Shown piece after piece: positions 5,374-10,154 of a DNA stretch of 10,154 nt. The first letter of the stretch is position 1, and each line of letters opens with the position of its first letter. The DNA lies in the NCBI GenBank assembly GCA_046498405.1, contig JAWOAS010000063.1, positions 1-10,154 on the forward strand. Direction: 5' to 3'. The notes beneath the pieces are model-generated. The model saw only the letters and a program-made list of their open reading frames with translations, ran no database searches and was not told the origin of the DNA. The position numbers were made by a program, and so were the translations under genes. This stretch comes from T1Sed10-49 sp046498405. GTDB lineage: Bacteria; Actinomycetota; Nitriliruptoria; Euzebyales; Egibacteraceae.

Positions 5374-7200
5374 ATGCTCGGCCCCGTGCTCGTCGCCAAC
5401 CGCGGGGAGATCGCCTGGCGTGTCGTGCGCGCCTGCGCCGACCTCGGCGTGCCCTCGATCGCGGTGTACTCCGAGGCCGACCGGCACGGCCCATGGGTGG
5501 CCGCCGCCGACGAGGCCTACCTCCTCGGACCCGCCCCGGCCGCCGAGAGCTACCTCGCGATCGACCGGATCCTCGCCGTGGCCGAGCGTGCCGGCGCCGC
5601 GGCGATCCATCCCGGCTACGGCTTCCTCTCCGAGAATGCGGCGTTCGCCTCGGCGGTCCTCGACGCCGGCCTGACGTGGGTCGGCCCGCCGCCGGAGGCG
5701 ATCGCGACGATGGGCGACAAGCGCTCGGCCCGCGCCGCGGCCGAGGCCGCCGACTGCCCGGTCGTGCCCGGCGGGGTCGACCCTGCCGGTGACCCCGCTG
5801 CGGTGACGGCCTTCGCCGCGACCCACGGCTACCCGGTCGCGGTCAAGGCCGCCTTCGGCGGGGGCGGCCGCGGGCTCAAGGTCGTGCGCGACGACGGGCA
5901 GGCCGCGTTGGCCCTCGAGGCCGCCACCCGGGAGTCCCAGGCGGCGTTCGGCCGCGGCGAGGTCTACCTCGAGCGCTACCTCGACCGCCCCCGCCACATC
6001 GAGATCCAGGTGCTCGCCGACGCCTCCGGCGCGGCGATCCACCTCGGCGAGCGCGACTGCTCGACGCAGCGCCGTCACCAGAAGCTCCTCGAGGAGGCGC
6101 CCGCGCCCGGACTCGACGCGACGCTGCGCGCGCGGATGGGCGCCGCGGCGGTGCGCGTCGCCGAGCAGGTCGGCTACGTCGGCGCGGGCACCTGCGAGTT
6201 CCTCGTCGAGGGCGAGGACTTCTTCTTCCTCGAGATGAACACCCGCCTGCAGGTCGAGCATCCCGTCACCGAGCTCGTCACCGGCGTCGACCTCGTCGCC
6301 GCCCAGCTGCGCCTCGCCGCCGGCGAGGACCTCTGGCTGACCCAGGACGACGTCGCCCTGCGCGGGCACGCCATCGAGGCGCGCATCAACGCCGAGGACC
6401 CCGGCGCCGGCTTCGCGCCCCGCCCCGGGACGATCCGGCGCTGGCGGCCAGCCGCCGGCCCCGGGGTGCGCGTCGACGCCGGCGTCGCAGAGGGCTCCAC
6501 GGTCACCCGCGACTACGACTCGCTGCTCGCCAAGCTCATCGCCTACGGCGCCGACCGCGAGGAGGCCCGCCGCCGCCTCGCGCGGGCCTGCCGTGAGTTC
6601 GTCGTCGAGGGGGTGGCCACGACCCTGCCGTTCCATCGCCTGGCCCTCGACCATGAGGCCTTCCGGGCCGGCGACGTCGCCACGACCTCGGTGGAGGGCG
6701 AGTGGAGCCTCGCCGGGCTCGCGGCCGCGCCACCGGGGTCCGAGGAGGCAGCATCCGAGCCCGCCCACTCACTCATCGTCGAGGTCGACGGTCGGCGCCT
6801 CGACGTCCGCGTCCTCGAGCCGCCACCGCCCGCCCGGGCGCGACGGCGCCGTCGCGCCGGACGCGCCGCACCGGCCGCCGGCGGCCCGGGCCGCCTCGTC
6901 GCGCCGATGCAGGGCACGATCGTCAAGACCGCAGTCGCGCCCGGCGAGCCCGTCGCCCACGGCGACGTCATCGTCGTCCTCGAGGCGATGAAGATGGAGA
7001 ACTACGTCAGCGCCGACCGCCACGGCGTCCTCGAGCGCCTCGAGGTCGGCGCCGGCGACCTCGTGGCCAGCGGCGCTCTGCTCGCGGTCATCGGCGACGG
7101 CCCCGACGGCGAGCCTCCCGGCGGCGGGCCCCCGACGGCGCTACCAGGGCTGAGGGCGCTACCGGCTGACAGCGCTACCAGGGCTGCTGACGGGCCATGA
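5374..7200 (+). CDS. Acyl-CoA carboxylase alpha subunit: biotin carboxylase fused to biotin carrier domain
   Basis: A 608-aa fusion. Residues 1-445 are biotin carboxylase, which uses ATP and bicarbonate to carboxylate biotin. Visible landmarks are VANRGEIAWRV (7-17), HPGYGFLSEN (79-88), Lys116, Lys158, the Gly-rich ATP loop GGGGRG (162-167), His208, Lys237, EMNTRLQVEHPVTE (287-300) and Arg337 in EARINAED. A short linking region with VEVDGRRLDVRVLEP (469-483) and an Arg-rich linker (488-498) follow. Residues 507-575 are the carrier domain, with the biotinylated Lys540 in EAMKMEN. The NTR form of the metal-site motif and the fused layout fit propionyl/acyl-CoA carboxylases rather than stand-alone AccC. 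The start has GGGAGG eight bases upstream. The last 33 or so residues (Gly/Pro/Ala-rich) are unlike a carrier domain and run through short tandem repeats; the 3' end overlaps the convergent lpdA-like gene by 26 bp. Confidence 0.95.
   Translation: MLGPVLVANRGEIAWRVVRACADLGVPSIAVYSEADRHGPWVAAADEAYLLGPAPAAESYLAIDRILAVAERAGAAAIHPGYGFLSENAAFASAVLDAGLTWVGPPPEAIATMGDKRSARAAAEAADCPVVPGGVDPAGDPAAVTAFAATHGYPVAVKAAFGGGGRGLKVVRDDGQAALALEAATRESQAAFGRGEVYLERYLDRPRHIEIQVLADASGAAIHLGERDCSTQRRHQKLLEEAPAPGLDATLRARMGAAAVRVAEQVGYVGAGTCEFLVEGEDFFFLEMNTRLQVEHPVTELVTGVDLVAAQLRLAAGEDLWLTQDDVALRGHAIEARINAEDPGAGFAPRPGTIRRWRPAAGPGVRVDAGVAEGSTVTRDYDSLLAKLIAYGADREEARRRLARACREFVVEGVATTLPFHRLALDHEAFRAGDVATTSVEGEWSLAGLAAAPPGSEEAASEPAHSLIVEVDGRRLDVRVLEPPPPARARRRRRAGRAAPAAGGPGRLVAPMQGTIVKTAVAPGEPVAHGDVIVVLEAMKMENYVSADRHGVLERLEVGAGDLVASGALLAVIGDGPDGEPPGGGPPTALPGLRALPADSATRAADGP
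7138..7190. repeat. Three short tandem repeats at the overlapping 3' ends of the alpha subunit and lpdA-like genes
   Basis: Three adjacent units begin GCGCTACC at 7138, 7156 and 7172. Units 1 and 3 share GCGCTACCAGGGCTG exactly; unit 2 lacks the AG in the middle. On the minus strand unit 3 contains the last codons and TAG stop of the lpdA-like gene, so units 1 and 2 look like copies of that gene end. On the plus strand all three are read as the tail of the alpha subunit, the third in a shifted frame. Confidence 0.75.
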
Positions 7201-8569
7201 GCAGCCGGGCGGTCTCCTGCACCGACCCACCCATCGACGGGTAGATCGTGAGGGCGTGCGCGAGCTGGCTGACGGTGAGCCGGTTGTGGACCGCGACGCT
7301 GAGCGGGGTGATGAGGTCGCTGGCGCCGGCGGCGACGACCGCGCCGCCGAGCACGGTGCCCGAGCCCGCGAGCGCGTGGATCTTGATGAACCCCTCGGTG
7401 TGCTCGGCCATCTTCGCCCGCGGGTTGCCGGCGAGGTCGAGGGTGACGGTCTCGACGGGCATCTGCGCGGCGGGGATCTGCTCGGAGGTCAAGCCGACGG
7501 TGGCGACCTCGGGGGCGGTGAAGATGCACGCGGCGATCGCGTCGCGCCGCAGCGGCTCGACGGCCTGGCCCAGCGTGTGCCACATCGCGTTGCGGCCCTG
7601 CATCGCCGCGACGCTGGCGAGCATCGTGCCGCCGGTGACGTCCCCGGCGGCGTAGATCGTCGGCACGCTCGTGCGGCTCACCCCGTCGACGGGGATCGTG
7701 CCGCCGCTCACGTCGACGCCGGCTTCCTCGAGGCCGAGGCCCTCGACGGCGGGCACCTGCCCGATGCAGTACAGCGCATGGGTGCCCTCGACCCACTCGT
7801 CGTCGCCGACGCGCACGCGCACCCCGTCGGCGGAGCGCTCCATGTCGACGGCACGGCGGTGACGGTGGATCGTCATGCCCCAGCGCTCGAAGGCGTCCTC
7901 GATGACCGCCGCGGCGTCGGGGTCCTCCTTGGGCAGCACCTGGTCGCGGCTCGAGATGAGGTGGACGTCGGCGCCGAACTTCGAGAACGCCTGGGCGTAC
8001 TCCGCGCCGGTGGCGCCCGACCCCACGACGATGAGGCGCTCGGGCAGCTCGCGCAGGTCGTAGAGCTCCCGCGAGGTGAAGACCCGATCGCCGTCGGGCG
8101 CGCTGAAGGGCAGCACCCGCGGATTCGAGCCGGTCGCCACGAGGATCGCGTCGGCCGGCAGCTCGCTGACCGCCCCGCCGGGCTCGCGCACCTCCACGCG
8201 CTGGGGACCGAGCACGCGACCCTCGCCCTCGATGATGCGTACGCCGGCGGCGGCGACCTTCTTGCCGATGTCGTTCGACTGGTTGAACGCGAGGCCCTTG
8301 ACGCGGTCCATCACCGCGCCCATCGCCACGGTGGACTGGTCGCCGATGTCGCTTCCGCCCTCGAGGCGCACGCCGAGGCGGTTAGCCGACTGCATCCACC
8401 CCATCGCCTGAGCGGAGACGATGAGCGCCTTCGACGGCACACAGTCCCAGAGCACGGAGTTGCCGCCGAGGCCCTCGCGGGAGACGACGGTGACGTCGGA
8501 GGCGTGCTCGGCCGCGACAAGGGCGGCCTCGTAGCCGCCCGGGCCGCCGCCGATGATGACGATGCGCAT
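7175..8569 (-). CDS. lpdA: LpdA-type NAD(P)H:quinone reductase (dihydrolipoamide dehydrogenase-like flavoprotein)
   Basis: A 464-aa two-dinucleotide-binding flavoprotein of the pyridine nucleotide-disulfide oxidoreductase class I family. The FAD site GGGPGGYEAA is at 7-16, the NAD(P) site GSGATGAE at 183-190, and the second FAD motif TIYAAGDVTG at 304-313. The C-terminal dimerisation domain covers about 340-464. The usual redox-active CXXXXC is missing: the segment reads GGNSVLWDCVPSK, leaving only Cys43, with Ser38 in place of the first Cys. The C-terminal catalytic His-Glu site is also changed (IYPSMGGSVQE). These changes and much of the sequence match Mycobacterium tuberculosis LpdA (Rv3303c), reported as an NAD(P)H:quinone reductase, not a lipoamide dehydrogenase. 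A weak GAGGG lies eleven bases before the ATG. The gene stands alone on its strand and is convergent with the alpha subunit, overlapping it by 26 bp. Confidence 0.92.
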   Translation of the reverse strand: MRIVIIGGGPGGYEAALVAAEHASDVTVVSREGLGGNSVLWDCVPSKALIVSAQAMGWMQSANRLGVRLEGGSDIGDQSTVAMGAVMDRVKGLAFNQSNDIGKKVAAAGVRIIEGEGRVLGPQRVEVREPGGAVSELPADAILVATGSNPRVLPFSAPDGDRVFTSRELYDLRELPERLIVVGSGATGAEYAQAFSKFGADVHLISSRDQVLPKEDPDAAAVIEDAFERWGMTIHRHRRAVDMERSADGVRVRVGDDEWVEGTHALYCIGQVPAVEGLGLEEAGVDVSGGTIPVDGVSRTSVPTIYAAGDVTGGTMLASVAAMQGRNAMWHTLGQAVEPLRRDAIAACIFTAPEVATVGLTSEQIPAAQMPVETVTLDLAGNPRAKMAEHTEGFIKIHALAGSGTVLGGAVVAAGASDLITPLSVAVHNRLTVSQLAHALTIYPSMGGSVQETARLLMARQQPW

Positions 8570-8584
8570 ACAGCTTCGGTCCCT

Positions 8585-8599
8585 CAGCGAGGCTCGCTG
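8585..8599. promoter_or_regulatory. Palindrome in the leader of the lpdA-like gene (operator or leader hairpin candidate)
   Basis: CAGCGAG and CTCGCTG are perfect inverted copies flanking a single G, centred 23 bases upstream of the ATG at 8569. The near-continuous symmetry looks more like a dimeric repressor site than a terminator. The binding protein is unknown. Confidence 0.35.
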
Positions 8600-8623
8600 C
8601 GCGGCGTCAGCGCAGGTAGCGCG

Positions 8624-8629
8624 AGCCTA
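8624..8629 (-). promoter_or_regulatory. Candidate -10 element (TAGGCT) for the lpdA-like gene
   Basis: On the minus strand this reads TAGGCT, matching the TAG-NNT form of the other candidate -10 elements in the window. It would start transcription near 8617, upstream of the palindrome at 8585-8599. The gap 8570-8780 holds nothing else beyond this, the palindrome and the hairpin at 8738-8760. Confidence 0.35.
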
Positions 8630-8737
8630 CGGCACGGGCCGGCCACCCGCCCACCAGCGTGTCCCACGTCGCGGTCCCGCCAGCGGGGTGGCGGCGCTCC
8701 GGCGCAGCGCAACTGCGCGGTCGGCCGTCGCCGCCTC

Positions 8738-8760
8738 GGCCTCGGTGGGTGGCCGAGGCC
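8738..8760 (-). terminator. Hairpin downstream of the secreted PKD-like gene
   Basis: A perfect 8-bp stem (GGCCTCGG, 7-base loop, CCGAGGCC) begins 21 bases beyond the stop codon of the gene ending at 8781. It probably separates that transcript from the lpdA-like gene. No T-tract follows on the minus strand. Confidence 0.45.
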
Positions 8761-8780
8761 ACGCGCCCGTGTGGGGTCGT

Positions 8781-9704
8781 CTACTGGATGATGGCCTGCA
8801 CCTCGTCGATGGGCAGGTCGAAGGAGCGGGTGACCGGCAGGTCGGGAAGGTCACCGGAGAGGCCGTTGAAGGCGGGATCGCCGCTCGAGGACGTCCACGA
8901 GCCGCGCCAGGTCTGCGAGACGACGACGGTGACGCTGTCGCCAGGGGGCCGCTCACCGTAGGTGTGGGTGATCGCGCCGTCGGGCCAGGGCGTGCCAGGC
9001 TCGCTGTAGGCCGCGCTGGTCCCATCACCCCAGTCGACCTCGAAGTCCCCCGCGATGTCGAGTCGCACCTGAGCCACGCCGAGGTCGAGCGTCGGGGTCG
9101 CTGCCACCGCGCTGTCGGGGCCGGTCTCGAGGAAGGCTGGCAGCCCGGTGAGGGCGATGCCCGGCTCGATCCACGGGTCGAGCTCGGGCACCCGCGTCTC
9201 GTCGTAGGCCTCGAGCACGCGCGCGGCGACGATCTGCGTCGCGCTCATCCCAGGAACGGCGCTCGCCCCGGCGCACCGGCGCCACTGGGTGATCATGTCG
9301 AGCGTCAGTCTCTCCGCTCGCTGGGCCTCCCGGGAGTTGGCGATGTTCGAGCCCGGATCTCCCACCTCGGTGCGATAGTTCATGCACGGGCCGTCCTCGT
9401 CGCTGGAGATGACGGGCCAGACGATGACGTCGGACGAGTCCGGCGCCGAGCCGCCACCCCCTCCCGTGCTGACCGCACGTGCGCTCTCGCCTGCTCGAGC
9501 GCCGCTCCCAGGACCTTCCGTCCTAACCCCGATGCCGTATCCGTCCCGGCGATCTTGCCTGCCAACGGAGCTCTCAAAGGGGTTGTCCGATGCACGTATC
9601 TGGCTATGTGGTAGTAGCAATATCAACATGGCAGCCACAATCGCAACCGTAAGAGTACGATTGCGCATACGTGCTGCTCGACCAGGACCGATACTCACTG
9701 ACAT
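8781..9704 (-). CDS. Secreted protein with PKD-like domain, function unknown
   Basis: A 307-aa exported protein. Residues 14-39 form a signal peptide or membrane anchor: RNR, then a hydrophobic run TLTVAIVAAMLILLL. A Gly/Ser-rich low-complexity segment follows (about 64-90). The middle (about 105-190) has two Cys (107 and 144) that could form a disulfide. Residues about 212-270 resemble a PKD-type beta-sandwich, with DFEVDWGDGT (220-229) and ITHTYGE (245-251). The last 15 residues (SFDLPIDEVQAIIQ) close the protein. The ATG at 9704 overlaps the end of the upstream gene (ATGTCAGTGA) and has GGAGG ten bases upstream, so the pair is translationally coupled. The 5' part (9541-9704) is much lower in GC than the rest. 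The role is unknown; PKD domains usually mediate extracellular protein or sugar contacts. Confidence 0.82.
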   Translation of the reverse strand: MSVSIGPGRAARMRNRTLTVAIVAAMLILLLPHSQIRASDNPFESSVGRQDRRDGYGIGVRTEGPGSGARAGESARAVSTGGGGGSAPDSSDVIVWPVISSDEDGPCMNYRTEVGDPGSNIANSREAQRAERLTLDMITQWRRCAGASAVPGMSATQIVAARVLEAYDETRVPELDPWIEPGIALTGLPAFLETGPDSAVAATPTLDLGVAQVRLDIAGDFEVDWGDGTSAAYSEPGTPWPDGAITHTYGERPPGDSVTVVVSQTWRGSWTSSSGDPAFNGLSGDLPDLPVTRSFDLPIDEVQAIIQ

Positions 9705-10020
9705 AGCTTCGGGACCTCCGACTGCCCGGTCGGCAAGTTACCTTCATCCCGAATTCTCCATAAGGGTGGCTCATCCTCCGTTTTCGAACCGCCCTCGGCG
9801 ACGACCCAGACGAAAAGTTCTTCGAATCGCGCATCGGCCTCGCCCAGGACATTGGAGGGCTCAAAATCCAAACGGATACGACCCACGAAACAGTCGCTGG
9901 ATGACTGGTCGAGATTGACTAGCGTCCATATTCGGGGTGATGGTTGATCACGAAGAATATCTCCTACTTCACCGGACTCTAGAACTAACGACCAAATATC
10001 TCTTTGCTCCTGGAGTGCCT
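9541..10020. other. Low-GC patch spanning the junction of two coupled genes
   Basis: By hand count 258 of 480 bases are G or C (54%), with 60-base blocks as low as 45%. Neighbouring coding sequence is about 73%, and 10021-10080 is already back at 73%. The patch covers the C-terminal part of the partial gene and the N-terminal part of the secreted PKD-like gene; both frames stay open through it. Confidence 0.75.
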
Positions 10021-10154
10021 GCCCGGTGTACATCGACGCGTAGAGGTCGTCGGCCTCCGGCGTGTACATCCCCGAGGCCGCGATCTCCCGCAGCGCGTCG
10101 CCCTCGATGGAGGCGAACACATCGAGGATGCGCTGGACGTAGTCCTCGTCGATC
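9695..10154 (-). CDS. Hypothetical protein, N-terminus beyond the window edge
   Basis: A minus-strand frame runs without a stop from the window edge to TGA at 9695-9697, giving 152 complete residues of the C-terminal part. A GTG at 10120 is not taken as the start, because the frame continues upstream with plausible protein sequence (IDEDYVQRILD). The sequence is acidic and soluble in character, with stretches such as DDLYASMYTGQALQEQRDIW (44-63 counted from the GTG) and DCFVGRIRLDFEP (76-88). No signal or membrane segment is visible in this part. I do not recognise a domain. Its end overlaps the start of the secreted PKD-like gene by 10 bp, so the two are made from one message and probably act together. 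GC content falls sharply inside the gene from about 73% to below 50%. Confidence 0.75.
   Translation of the reverse strand, partial: IDEDYVQRILDVFASIEGDALREIAASGMYTPEADDLYASMYTGQALQEQRDIWSLVLESGEVGDILRDQPSPRIWTLVNLDQSSSDCFVGRIRLDFEPSNVLGEADARFEELFVWVVAEGGSKTEDEPPLWRIRDEGNLPTGQSEVPKLCQ

Noticed and set aside
3898..6768. A 956-codon open frame on the minus strand
   Set aside because: It lies antisense to the DUF2786 and biotin carboxylase genes, which have clear family motifs. Its own translation is low-complexity Gly/Arg/Ala/Val sequence, as is usual for antisense frames at about 73% GC.
7256..8791. A 511-codon plus-strand open frame
   Set aside because: It is antisense to the lpdA-like gene, with a typical His/Asp/Gly/Val-rich shadow composition.
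9632..9668. Alternative start of the secreted PKD-like protein at the internal ATG at 9668
   Set aside because: It would place the signal peptide right at the N-terminus, but it has no good ribosome binding site, whereas the ATG at 9704 has GGAGG and overlaps the upstream stop. It remains possible as a secondary start.
10118..10120. GTG at 10120 as start of the partial right-edge gene
   Set aside because: The frame continues upstream to the window edge without a stop and with plausible protein sequence, so the true start is probably outside.
1..10154. CRISPR arrays, tRNA or rRNA genes, insertion sequences, attachment sites
   Set aside because: No regularly spaced repeats, cloverleaf-like sequences, transposase motifs or terminal inverted repeats were seen on reading both strands; a tRNA or Rfam search would settle small RNAs.

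Overview
The window is very GC-rich (about 73% in the sampled coding lines). It carries GTG starts, strong GGAGG ribosome binding sites, and an acyl-CoA carboxylase of the actinobacterial kind: a biotin carboxylase fused to its biotin carrier domain, a separate carboxyltransferase subunit, and a small epsilon-like protein. An LpdA-type flavoprotein like that of mycobacteria is also present. Together these point to a high-GC actinobacterium, possibly a deep-branching one. The lineage is inferred; no rRNA or other marker gene is present.

Layout from left to right: a partial exported protein of unknown function (1-587, minus); a biotin-protein ligase without a DNA-binding domain (723-1523, minus); a 74-bp divergent promoter region; the carboxyltransferase subunit (1598-3160, plus), followed 12 bp later by a small epsilon-like gene (3173-3409, plus). 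A 58-bp out-of-frame tandem duplication lies at the end of the small gene. Next come a cupredoxin-like lipoprotein (3473-3913, minus), a DUF2786-type protein (4129-5289, plus, probably leaderless) and the biotin carboxylase/BCCP fusion (5374-7200, plus). The fusion overlaps by 26 bp, tail to tail, with an LpdA-like NAD(P)H:quinone reductase (7175-8569, minus). The right end holds two translationally coupled minus-strand genes: a partial gene of unknown function (9695 to the window end) and a secreted protein with a PKD-like domain (8781-9704). A low-GC patch of roughly 480 bp straddles their junction.

The best-understood function is biotin-dependent acyl-CoA carboxylation. The ligase attaches biotin to Lys540 of the alpha subunit, the alpha subunit carboxylates the biotin using ATP and bicarbonate, and the beta subunit transfers the carboxyl group to an acyl-CoA. 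An Asp in the substrate pocket motif of the beta subunit suggests propionyl-CoA rather than acetyl-CoA. The epsilon-like protein would stabilise the complex. The cupredoxin and LpdA-like proteins are redox proteins without a visible functional link to the carboxylase.

No CRISPR array, transposase, tRNA, rRNA or phage gene was seen. No gene-free stretch exceeds about 215 bp. The less ordinary signals are the two 3'-end tandem repeats (58-bp and about 17-bp units), the low-GC patch, and the coupled gene pair of unknown function at the right edge.
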